34,921 bases of DNA, from positions 1-34,921 of the forward strand of contig CAJTVH010000031.1 of assembly GCA_910579745.1 (NCBI GenBank), written 5' to 3'. The translations under genes and the position numbers were made by a program. The DNA is from an uncultured Clostridia bacterium. GTDB taxonomy: Bacteria > Bacillota > Clostridia > Lachnospirales > CAG-274. This document shows, piece by piece, positions 1 to 6,647 of this stretch; within the stretch, counting starts at the first letter, position 1; every line of letters begins with the position of its first letter. The notes beneath the pieces are model-generated. The model was not told the origin of the DNA. It made no database searches and worked only from the letters and a program-made list of their open reading frames with translations.

Positions 1-133
1 ATTATAAAAAATAAAACGAAACAGAAAGGCTTTTCTGTTTAATTGAACCGTTTTGGTTTATTTTTTAATAATTTTTTTGGATATTTCGCCTATATAACTG
101 ATAGCTTATGATAGTTTCCAGATACGCCCTAAG
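1..133 (+). repeat. Palindromic MITE-like element, copy 1 (cut by window edge)
   Basis: This is the right-hand part of a repeat family found throughout the window. The full unit is about 160 bp. It has ends close to TTAGGGCGTATCTG and CAGATACGCCCTAA, an inner small hairpin (AACAGAAA/TTTCTGTT around position 20-40) and AT-rich half-palindromes that would fold the unit into one long hairpin. No coding capacity is seen, so it fits a non-autonomous miniature inverted-repeat element. This copy lacks its left end because the window starts inside it; its right end reads GATACGCCCTAAG. Confidence 0.85.
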
Positions 134-184
134 GCAACCATACGAAAGTTTAAGAAAAAGTGCGGTAATTTAACTTTATATTTA

Positions 185-310
185 ATAAATGAGGAGTGTG
201 CTGAAAAATTATATAAAAGTGTTTTTTCTCGGTACATGGCGGCGATATTTAATCATCGTTTATATATTAAAAAAGTTTTAAAAAGCAAACACACTCTATC
301 ATATATTTAT
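185..310. repeat. Second type of inverted-repeat element
   Basis: The flanks read ATAAATGAGGAGTGTG at 185-200 and CACACTCTATCATATATTTAT at its right end (290-310), so the ends form an imperfect inverted repeat of about 16 bp around an AT-rich core. The core holds one GC-richer patch (GGTACATGGCGGCGAT, about 231-246). It has no gene and no second copy in the window. It could be a small transposable palindrome or a structured RNA; the sequence does not decide. Confidence 0.45.
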
Positions 311-452
311 TATAATAGATTTTAAATAAAAAGTAAAATTTATGGAGATAATTTTTAGGCTGTTTTAAAATTTTAGTATAAATTATTAAAAGTGGAAAAA
401 TATCATAATATTTTTAAAAGCTAAAATATAAGTAAAGAATTTTAAAAAAGTT

Positions 453-486
453 AAAGAGAGGATACTTATAGGTATCCTCTCTTTTT
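453..486 (-). terminator. Intrinsic terminator of the PerR-like gene
   Basis: A near-perfect 12-13 bp stem (arms 453-465 and 472-484, core GAGAGGATAC/GTATCCTCTC) has a short loop and is flanked by T-runs on both strands. It lies about 80 bp past the stop codon of the minus-strand regulator gene and is the best end for that transcript. It could also stop transcription entering from the left. Confidence 0.75.
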
Positions 487-567
487 AGAGTCTGCCTGAA
501 ATTTTTAAGAACAAGCTTATTTTATGTTTTATAATTTTTTATATTTTAGAAATTTTTACACACATTC

Positions 568-981
568 TTAAATATTTTTGCAGTTTTCACATTTTCCGTA
601 AAAATAAAGCTGAGTATACTCAACGGAAAAACCCATTTTATTTCTAATATCGTTATTTATGTCTATTGTATGTGGTAAGGGGTAATCACAAACTGATTTA
701 CAGCAGGTACATATAAGGTGTGAATGGAAATTTGTGTTTGCGTCATATCGAATGCTTGAGTCATTTAAATTTAATTCTTGTATAAGGCACGCTTTTTTTA
801 ATGTTGTTAAAGTTTTATAAACAGTCGCTATACTTATCGAGGGGTTTAACTCTTTTAAAGATGTATAAATTATTTCCGCTGTGGGATGTGTATTTGTATC
901 ACATAAGAATTTGTAAATAGCGATACGTTGTGGCGTGACTTTTAATTTTTGGGATTTTAATTTTTGAAAAATTTTTTCCAT
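568..981 (-). CDS. perR: PerR-like Fur-family metal-dependent repressor
   Basis: 137-residue Fur-family transcription regulator. An N-terminal winged helix is followed by a metal-binding dimerisation domain. Residues matching all five regulatory-metal ligands of Bacillus PerR are visible: His in HPTA, Asp in RYD, the two His in FHSH, and Asp in CDY (Fur proteins usually carry Glu at that last place). Two Cys pairs, CTCC and CENC, match the structural zinc site. This favours a peroxide-sensing PerR role (Fe/Mn-bound repressor inactivated by His oxidation) over Fur, but that assignment is inference. ATG at 979-981 is chosen because AGAGGTGA sits at the right distance upstream; a longer in-frame start seven codons earlier has no such site. 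The gene is monocistronic, with a terminator at 453-486. Confidence 0.85.
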   Translation of the reverse strand: MEKIFQKLKSQKLKVTPQRIAIYKFLCDTNTHPTAEIIYTSLKELNPSISIATVYKTLTTLKKACLIQELNLNDSSIRYDANTNFHSHLICTCCKSVCDYPLPHTIDINNDIRNKMGFSVEYTQLYFYGKCENCKNI

Positions 982-1040
982 AAAAATCACCTCTGAAGTC
1001 AATTAATTATTATATTATAAAAATTTAATATGGAAAATAA

Positions 1041-1074
1041 AAAGTGTTTATATCATAAAGTGAGTAAACACTTT
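1041..1074. other. Inverted repeat upstream of the PerR-like gene
   Basis: AAAGTGTTTA (1041-1050) and TAAACACTTT (1065-1074) form a perfect 10-bp inverted repeat with a 14-nt spacer, 60-95 bp upstream of the perR start. It may be an operator or a hairpin. It does not fit the PerR box consensus, so no protein is assigned. Confidence 0.4.
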
Positions 1075-1274
1075 AATTAATAATAATATTTATTTAATAA
1101 TAAGTCAATAGTCTATAATATAAAACTATATAAATCAATCTTTAGGATGGAACCGATTTCGAGCTGAAAATTTTGCGAATCGCTATAGATCAATTATTTT
1201 CTAAAATTTATAGTTTGTGAAATATTTGTTTAAGGCTTTAATTTTAAAATATTTTATTATTATTTTAAATGAAT

Positions 1275-1490
1275 TAAAAAAGGATATGCCGATAAGTGGT
1301 AAAACAGAGCGAGAGGTTTGCGCTCTACCTTTATAGTTAATAAACTTAAAAAGAAACAAAATGAGACAAGGCAAAAATCATTTCCGCAAGGCAGATGAGT
1401 ATCATAGCCTATAAGAGGCGTGGGCGAGCGACCACAACACGGCGAAAATGATTTTAGCTGATGAGTATGTTTATTTTTATGTTTGTTGAT
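1275..1490. other. Structured non-coding element in a gene-free stretch (982-1919)
   Basis: This is the GC-richest part of a 0.9-kb gene-free stretch. It contains a hairpin AGAGCG/CGCTCT (1306-1311, 1321-1326), extended by GGTA/TACC. A long-range inverted repeat AAAATCATTTCCGC (1374-1387) / GCGAAAATGATTTT (1442-1455) has one mismatch. Between its arms is a small GCCT/AGGC hairpin (1407-1419). GATGAGTAT occurs twice, once next to each arm. No open frame fits. It could be a mobile palindrome or a structured RNA. The rest of 982-1620 shows only AT-rich sequence. Confidence 0.5.
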
Positions 1491-1620
1491 TATGTTATGT
1501 ATAATTATAAAAAAGAAGGGAAGTTCAATAAATATTTTTTTATAATTTATGGTATTTTATTAATTTTTAATCAATAAAATGTATATATAGCAATATACAT
1601 ATTTTATTTTTTATGTTTTA

Positions 1621-1788
1621 TTAGAGAGTATCTGAAAACAAAAATACGAGCGAAAAATTATAAAAAATAAAACGAAACAGAAAGGCTTTTCTGTTTAATT
1701 GAACCATTTTCGTTTATTTTTTAATAATTTTTTGGATATTTCTCGTATATAACTGGTAGCTTATGATAGTTTTCAGATACGCCATAAG
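1621..1788 (+). repeat. Palindromic MITE-like element, copy 2
   Basis: Full-length copy from TTAGAGAGTATCTG to CAGATACGCCATAAG. It is in the same orientation as copies 1 and 3. It resembles copy 3 (2604-2770) more than any other, including the unusual left end, and lies just upstream of the two-gene cassette. Confidence 0.9.
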
Positions 1789-1919
1789 TAATTACTATTA
1801 TAATTTTAAACTTAATGTGTAAGTAGATGTTTACGTGAGTTAATAACATTAACGGTACTTATGCATTTTAAAATAAGTTTATTATTATTTTTACGAATTT
1901 TATAAGGGAGGGATAAATT

Positions 1920-2252
1920 TTGAATTTTGAGGAAGCCGCTCAGATAGCTAAAATAATGAAAATTATGTCGGAACATGGCGATATTTCAGCTGAGGAAAAA
2001 CTTATTAAAATGGCTATGACTTATGTGAAACCTGAATATAAAAGAAACGCGGAAATTATAGCTAAATATATTGAATTTGCAAATATGGCGAAAAGGCATA
2101 AAAACGCTGTGTCCGCACAAAGTGGCGGAAAATTTAGCTGGCAAAAAAATATGCTTGAGGATGTAAGCAAATCTTTTAACGGTAAAAAAAAATTAAAAAT
2201 AGATATGCTTTTGAAAGTTATTGAGTTAAATGAGATTATTGAGCGAATTTAA
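1920..2252 (+). CDS. Small helical protein of unknown function
   Basis: 110 residues, not recognised. The TTG start at 1920 is supported by an AGGGAGGG site 7 nt upstream. The protein is charged and predicted largely helical, with no signal peptide, membrane segment or Cys/His cluster. An N-terminal segment (FEEAAQIAKIMKIMSEHG) is followed by lysine-rich helices. It is co-transcribed with the next gene (12-nt gap). The pair sits alone between two copies of the palindromic repeat, which suggests a small cassette but does not reveal the job. Codon use looks normal for the window. Confidence 0.7.
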   Translation: MNFEEAAQIAKIMKIMSEHGDISAEEKLIKMAMTYVKPEYKRNAEIIAKYIEFANMAKRHKNAVSAQSGGKFSWQKNMLEDVSKSFNGKKKLKIDMLLKVIELNEIIERI

Positions 2253-2264
2253 AGGAGGTTAAAG

Positions 2265-2528
2265 ATGGAACTTGATAAATTGTTTAAAAAAGACGCTTTT
2301 AAAAATATAGATAGAGGGTTTATGTCATCTTTAGAAAAATTATCGAAAGATATAAAGGGGAAAGATTTTAATGAGACTCTTGATTTGATTATTAAATTCA
2401 GCGAAAATATGCCCAAAAATAAAAATATTTCTGAAGAGGAAAAGGGGGCTATGATAAACGCTGTATTGGAGTCTTTAAGTGATGATGAGCGGAATAGATT
2501 TAAAACAGTTTTAGAAATGTTGAGTTAA
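2265..2528 (+). CDS. Small acidic helical protein, partner of the preceding gene
   Basis: 87 residues, not recognised. The ATG start has a very good AAAGGAGG site ending 7 nt upstream. The sequence is hydrophilic and helical, with a repeated pattern of Lys/Glu-rich amphipathic helices (for example FKNIDRGFMSSLEKLSKDIK). No membrane segment or known motif is seen. It follows the 110-residue gene closely, so the two are probably translated from one mRNA and may interact. A two-gene toxin-antitoxin pair is possible by size and spacing, but nothing in the sequences supports it specifically. Confidence 0.7.
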   Translation: MELDKLFKKDAFKNIDRGFMSSLEKLSKDIKGKDFNETLDLIIKFSENMPKNKNISEEEKGAMINAVLESLSDDERNRFKTVLEMLS

Positions 2529-2603
2529 TGAAGTATATTAGAGTTAAAAAAATATATATGGAATAGTATTTGTTAATATTTGTTTATATATTTTAAAAAT
2601 TTA

Positions 2604-2770
2604 TTAGAGAGTATCTGAAAACAAAAATACGCGTGAAAAATTATAAAAAATAAAACGGAACAGAAAGGCTTTTCTGTTTAATTGAACCGTTTTGGTTTAT
2701 TTTTTAATAATTTTTTGGATATTTCTCGTATATATCTGATAGCTTATGATAGTTTTCAGATATGCCATAG
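2604..2770 (+). repeat. Palindromic MITE-like element, copy 3
   Basis: Full-length copy from TTAGAGAGTATCTG to CAGATATGCCATAG, about 75 bp after the stop codon of the two-gene cassette. Its right end has one transition (GATATGCC) relative to the consensus. Confidence 0.9.
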
Positions 2771-3610
2771 TTAATATACTGCCGTTCTTTATATATTCTT
2801 ATAACTAAAAAGTGTGTGAACTTTTATCGAAGTTATTATTTGTATAATTTTAGCCAATAACGCAAAGAACCCAGATGTGTTATAATTAAGGTATTTTAAA
2901 AAAGTGTTCGCTTAAAAAGTAAAATTTGGATTTGATTACTTTTCGATATCCTATGTTATAACATATTTTAATAACATAATCGCTTATCTATTAAAAATTA
3001 AAAGTTTTATTGTTGTTAATGCTGTCTTTTATATTAATTTTAATTTCTACAGTAATAAAGTTTTTAGTATAACAATACTGTGACTGTGATATTTTTTTAA
3101 TTCACACAGTTTAAAAATAGGAATTATAAGTTTGGCTCAAGCGGTATTGAGGCTGTCTGAAAACTTATTTTTTTCTTTACAGCCAAATTAGTTTTCAGAC
3201 ATACCTCTTTAATTTATATTAATAAAAGCAAGTTTTAACTATGGTTATTATTATACCGATATATTAGGTTTAGATTGTTTTTATTTAAGATAGTTTTTCT
3301 TAATGTGAAATTTAAAAATTTACATATAGACTAACGATCTGATAATGTTTATATGACATAAGTTTAAACAAGGAGTTTTTATTAATATAAATTTGCTGTA
3401 AAATAATGCTCAATGAATATGAGCTTTATTTTTATTAAATTTTCGTTCTAGCTTTAAAGTTATATTTGATTACTCTCTTTTTATTTCCAGTCAGTTTAAT
3501 TGAGAGCCACATCTAGATACTTATTTTAAGTATACAGAATATGCAGCCGTATTTATATTTTCTATGATTTTGCCGAGATTATATTTTGTAAGCGATTAGA
3601 ATATAAATAC
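2771..3610. other. Gene-poor stretch
   Basis: About 0.8 kb with no credible gene on either strand. It holds a weak hairpin at about 3088-3114 (CTGTGA...TCACACAG) and the short palindrome listed at 3149-3207. It is otherwise AT-rich sequence with frequent stops in all frames. Confidence 0.6.
3149..3207. repeat. Mini derivative of the palindromic repeat
   Basis: A 59-bp hairpin whose ends read GAGGCTGTCTGAAAAC and GTTTTCAGACATACCTC. The arms match the repeat family's ends (CTGAAAAC/GTTTTCAG) with a shared change to GTCTG/CAGAC on both sides. The core is only about 27 bp, so it is a strongly shortened relative or remnant. Confidence 0.6.
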
Positions 3611-3634
3611 TTATGTTCCTATTGCTGTAACCAT
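3611..3634 (-). CDS. Possible 7-codon mini-ORF with a strong ribosome site
   Basis: TGAGGAAGGT (complement of 3641-3650) precedes an ATG that opens a seven-residue frame (MVTAIGT) ending in TAA. The site strength is unexpected in a gene-free region. It may be a leader peptide, the start of a decayed gene, or chance. It lies downstream of the minus-strand promoter at 3774-3805 and its terminator. Confidence 0.2.
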   Translation of the reverse strand: MVTAIGT

Positions 3635-3710
3635 TATTTTACCTTCCTCAAATTTTATTGTAATTATAACAATAAATTAAAAAAATAATATCGTATTAAA
3701 CCATAGTTAT

Positions 3711-3744
3711 AAAAAAGCAATCCCCCAAAAAAATTTGCTTTTTT
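3711..3744 (-). terminator. Terminator/attenuator hairpin after the LytTR-type promoter
   Basis: AAAAAAGCAA (3711-3720) and TTGCTTTTTT (3735-3744) form a perfect 10-bp stem with a 14-nt loop. Read on the minus strand it ends in a U-run about 55 nt after the expected transcription start. It would either end a very short RNA or attenuate a longer one. Being symmetric, it may also work on the plus strand. Confidence 0.55.
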
Positions 3745-3773
3745 GACCTTGCCGCCCAATTGAGGCGTATGTA

Positions 3774-3844
3774 ATTATATCATAGACAATTGTAAAAAAA
3801 ATCAATTTGTAAAAAATAACAATGTTTTTGTAAAAAATAACAAT
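3774..3844 (-). promoter_or_regulatory. Putative LytTR-activated promoter with 21-bp-spaced direct repeats
   Basis: Two identical 18-bp direct repeats (TTTGTAAAAAATAACAAT at 3806-3823 and 3827-3844 on the plus strand) lie exactly 21 bp apart. Immediately next to them, read on the minus strand, are TTGATT (3800-3805) and TATAAT (3774-3779) with a 20-bp spacer. LytTR regulators such as AgrA bind direct repeats two helical turns apart and activate promoters with overlong spacers (agr P3 has 20 bp). The core GTT of the LytTR consensus is present, but the rest of the 9-bp motif matches poorly. It lies just past the LytTR/GHKL pair, which makes that regulator the first candidate. Confidence 0.5.
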
Positions 3845-3944
3845 AATAAAGCGGGTTTATAGAATTTTCTCCAAATTAATTTTAAAATTTAAGGTTTTAA
3901 GGTATTTTTTATAATATAAAAAATCGTGATTTGTATATTTATTA

Positions 3945-3990
3945 TTAGGGCGTATCTGATAGCTTATGATAGTTTTCAGATACGCCCTAA
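3945..3990. repeat. Internally deleted palindromic repeat touching the kinase gene
   Basis: TTAGGGCGTATCTG (3945-3958) and CAGATACGCCCTAA (3977-3990) are perfect inverted ends of the repeat family, joined by only 18 bp that match the right part of the full element. It overlaps the last codon of the kinase gene: the TAG stop lies inside the CTTAGGGCG end. Confidence 0.85.
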
Positions 3991-5270
3991 GTAAATTTAT
4001 TATTGTATAAAAATATTTCAACAATAAATTTATCTTCTATGTACTCAATATCTATTTGTCCATTATATAATTCAACTATTCTCTTGACATTTTTTAACCC
4101 ATATCCGTGATTTTTTTTATCATTTTTTATAGTTTTGAAAATTTCTTTATTTTTATTAATTTTTCCGTTAAAAGTATTTTCTATCCTTATAAATAATGCC
4201 TTATTTATATATTTTATTACAACGGTTATTTCTTTTTTATCATAATTATCCACAGCGTATATAGCGTTATCCAATAAATTTCCAAGTATTATATCAATAT
4301 GATAATCTAAAACAAATAAATTTTCTGAAGGTATGGAAACTTCTGTTTTTAAATTTATATTTTTAGTTTTATAATCCTTGAATTTATAATTTAATAAACT
4401 ATCAATAACAATATTGCCAGTTTCAGATATATTGCCGGAATTATGAAAATCACCAATAAGATTCTCTATATATTTGATTCCATCTTTTTTATTATTATTT
4501 TCAAAATATCTCATTAAAACTATCATATGATTTTTATAATCGTGTTTTAATTTTCTTATAGTATCCTCGGATTCCATTGTAACTTTAAGTTGATTTTTAT
4601 AATACTTATTTCTATTTTCTATAGCGCACCTATCATACGCTTTTTTATAATATTTTGTCACTTCGTAAAAGAAATAAAAAATCAAAATATTTATCATTAA
4701 AATAACTATAATAGCCACCGCGTTATATACGGACCAATTTTCAGCCAAAACTATTGGCGAGGCAAGGTATATTGAACTTATAGAAATTATCAAGAGAGTA
4801 ATCCAGTGTTTTATTTTAAGTATAGCGTAATTATTGTTATTTTTATTAAATATTTTTTTGAGTATTATCTGTGTTATAAATATAAAAATATTTGATAATA
4901 TATAACTTAACAATATTTTTTTGAAGCTCTGATCGGCAACAGTTTTTGAAATAAAGAAATATATACCGCCCTCATATATCATTGCCAGTGAATATACACA
5001 GATTACGCATAAAATACGCATATAAAATTTACCTTTGAAAAAATAAGAATATAAAATAAACAGCAGTATGTTTGAGATCAAATCTAAATGAGGGTTTTTA
5101 AGGTATATGTGTAAGAAACTATTTATTATAAAATAACAACCCAATCCCAGTGGTCTTAGATAGTGTTTAGTTTTTAATCTTTTTAAAAAAATAGGGATAT
5201 AACCGCATAATATAATTATTCTAAAAAAATTATAAATCAAATAATAATATATTTCGTAACCATCTGTCAT
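3987..5270 (-). CDS. AgrC-like GHKL sensor histidine kinase
   Basis: 427-residue membrane sensor kinase. Residues 1-205 are strongly hydrophobic, with about six membrane helices and no obvious extracellular domain, as in AgrC-type peptide sensors. The phospho-acceptor motif LKHDYKNH has its His at 243. The GHKL ATPase domain follows: N-box ILGNLLDNAIYAVDN (327-342) and G-box HGYGLKNV (388-395). It would autophosphorylate and pass phosphate to the response regulator encoded 13 nt upstream in the same operon. The start has GGAGG 7 nt before ATG. No agrB (peptide processing protease) or agrD (peptide precursor) is seen nearby, so the signal is unknown. The stop codon is supplied by a palindromic repeat, so a few C-terminal residues may have been replaced. 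Confidence 0.9.
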   Translation of the reverse strand: MTDGYEIYYYLIYNFFRIIILCGYIPIFLKRLKTKHYLRPLGLGCYFIINSFLHIYLKNPHLDLISNILLFILYSYFFKGKFYMRILCVICVYSLAMIYEGGIYFFISKTVADQSFKKILLSYILSNIFIFITQIILKKIFNKNNNNYAILKIKHWITLLIISISSIYLASPIVLAENWSVYNAVAIIVILMINILIFYFFYEVTKYYKKAYDRCAIENRNKYYKNQLKVTMESEDTIRKLKHDYKNHMIVLMRYFENNNKKDGIKYIENLIGDFHNSGNISETGNIVIDSLLNYKFKDYKTKNINLKTEVSIPSENLFVLDYHIDIILGNLLDNAIYAVDNYDKKEITVVIKYINKALFIRIENTFNGKINKNKEIFKTIKNDKKNHGYGLKNVKRIVELYNGQIDIEYIEDKFIVEIFLYNNKFT

Positions 5271-5283
5271 AAATATACCTCCA

Positions 5284-5982
5284 TTAAATAATACTTTTGT
5301 ATTTTTTTCGTATTTCTTTTTGATATGTCCGACTGATGGGAATACGTATATTATGTGTTAGAATTATCTCGTCATATCTATACTCATCAATATATTTACA
5401 ATTTACTATGTAAGACTTATGAACTTGCATAAAATTATTAGGTACGTTTACATCATTTAATTTCATATAACACTCATAATCTTTATCTACTGTAGCTATT
5501 ATGATTTTTCTTCCTTTTCCCATAAAATATAGTATATTTGTATATAAAATTTTTTTAATATTTTTGCCGTTTTTTACCTCGAAAAAGATTTCATCGTTAT
5601 AACCTATTTCTTCTAATATGTTAAATACTTTATTAATTTTCTCATAAGTTATAGGTTTTATAATAAAATCTAACGGTCTGCTTCTGAATAAACTCATAGC
5701 GTATTTTGTATATGAGGAAATGTAGATTATATTTACGGAATTATTTTTAAGCGCCATTCGTATTTCGTAGCCTAAATCGCTTCCATTTTCATTATCAATT
5801 TTAATATCCAAAAAGATTAGTTTATATGAATTTTCTTCTCTCATTTTTTCAAGTAAACTTTTTCCTGAATAAAATTTATCAATCTGTACTTTTAGTTTTT
5901 TATCTTCTGTACATTTTAAAATATGTTCCTCAATTTGAAAACATATTTCTTTATCATCGTCACAAATAGCAATTTTAAGCAT
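5284..5982 (-). CDS. AgrA/LytTR-family response regulator
   Basis: 232-residue cytoplasmic response regulator. The receiver domain (1-125) has acidic pocket residues D8-D10, phospho-acceptor D59 in LIFLDIKI and the switch Lys K109 in FIIKPI. The LytTR DNA-binding domain (about 130-232) contains FMQVHKSYIVNCKYID and IPISRTYQKEI, typical of this fold. ATG follows GGGAGG at good spacing, and the gene is first in an operon with the GHKL kinase. Family members bind direct repeats spaced two helical turns apart and often activate their own locus or a regulatory RNA. A matching repeat pair lies downstream of the operon at 3806-3844. Pairing with the kinase is near certain; target genes are inferred. 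Confidence 0.92.
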   Translation of the reverse strand: MLKIAICDDDKEICFQIEEHILKCTEDKKLKVQIDKFYSGKSLLEKMREENSYKLIFLDIKIDNENGSDLGYEIRMALKNNSVNIIYISSYTKYAMSLFRSRPLDFIIKPITYEKINKVFNILEEIGYNDEIFFEVKNGKNIKKILYTNILYFMGKGRKIIIATVDKDYECYMKLNDVNVPNNFMQVHKSYIVNCKYIDEYRYDEIILTHNIRIPISRTYQKEIRKKYKSII

Positions 5983-6029
5983 AAAAATACCTCCCGTAAA
6001 ATATTTAAATTTTTACATTTTATGATTAG

Positions 6030-6058
6030 ATTTTACATTATTTTTCAAAAAAATTCAA
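6030..6058 (-). promoter_or_regulatory. Promoter of the response regulator/kinase operon
   Basis: On the minus strand TTGAAT (6053-6058), a 17-bp spacer and TAAAAT (6030-6035) make a plausible sigma-A promoter about 50 bp before the response-regulator start. Confidence 0.5.
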
Positions 6059-6647
6059 TACCATATTAAAAACCTTTAAATATATTATTTATATCTATAT
6101 TTTTAAAAAATTTAAATATTTTGTTGATTGAGAGTGTTTATGGAAACTGTTTTAGAAGTAAAATTTTGGGTGTTTTTTATATTTGTTTAATTAAAGTTTT
6201 ATTTTTTAGAAAAATTTTATATAATTTCTGTATTTTATTGAAAAAAATTTTTTTTTGTGATAAACTTAAAATAAAAGAAAATTATAGAATTATTGATTTA
6301 TTAAAGAATAAACAGTGATTTTAATATTTATAATATAAGTATAAATAATTAAAAGGCTGAAAATATGTTTTTTAAATGGTGTGTAAAACTGAAAAAATAT
6401 TTTTTTACTAAATGTATTATTTGTGGAAAAAAATATTAAGGAACTTTCATTAAAAAATAAAAACTGACGTCTTTAAGAATTTATTTTGGCGTTTTGAGTA
6501 TTTATAAACATTTATGAAATGTTTGTTTTATACATTTAAGGTTTTTAATATGACGGATTTTAGTACTTGCGGAGAGTTCAATTTATATATACATTATATT
6601 TTGCACATCTTTATAATTATTATATATTAATTAAGGGGGTAATTAAA
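6059..6647. other. Intergenic stretch between divergent operons
   Basis: About 590 bp separate the minus-strand two-component operon from the plus-strand FecR operon. An AT-rich hairpin AAACATTT/AAATGTTT (6506-6513, 6517-6524) followed by GTTTT resembles a weak terminator. Two small plus-strand frames occur (6121-6318 and 6365-6439); neither has a good ribosome site. No convincing promoter for the FecR operon can be fixed. Confidence 0.5.
6365..6439 (+). CDS. Possible 24-residue basic peptide with CxxC
   Basis: A short frame starts MFFKWCVKLKKYFF and contains CIIC near the end. It is basic and aromatic, with only a weak AAAGGC upstream. It sits on the far side of an agr-like sensor system, where small signal peptides can occur, but it lacks the features of AgrD precursors. 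It is listed because it is too short for ordinary gene calling; it may be chance. Confidence 0.15.
   Translation: MFFKWCVKLKKYFFTKCIICGKKY

Noticed and set aside
1003..1025. Possible PerR box (TTATAAT-type) before the PerR-like gene
   Set aside because: Only the left half matches; such strings are common in this AT-rich sequence.
1920..2528. Calling the two-gene cassette a type II toxin-antitoxin pair
   Set aside because: Size and spacing fit, but neither protein shows a known toxin or antitoxin motif.
6121..6318. 65-residue hydrophobic plus-strand frame next to the agr-like operon
   Set aside because: TTG start without any ribosome site, low-complexity Phe/Ile/Lys content expected from AT-rich DNA. 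It does not look like AgrB or AgrD.
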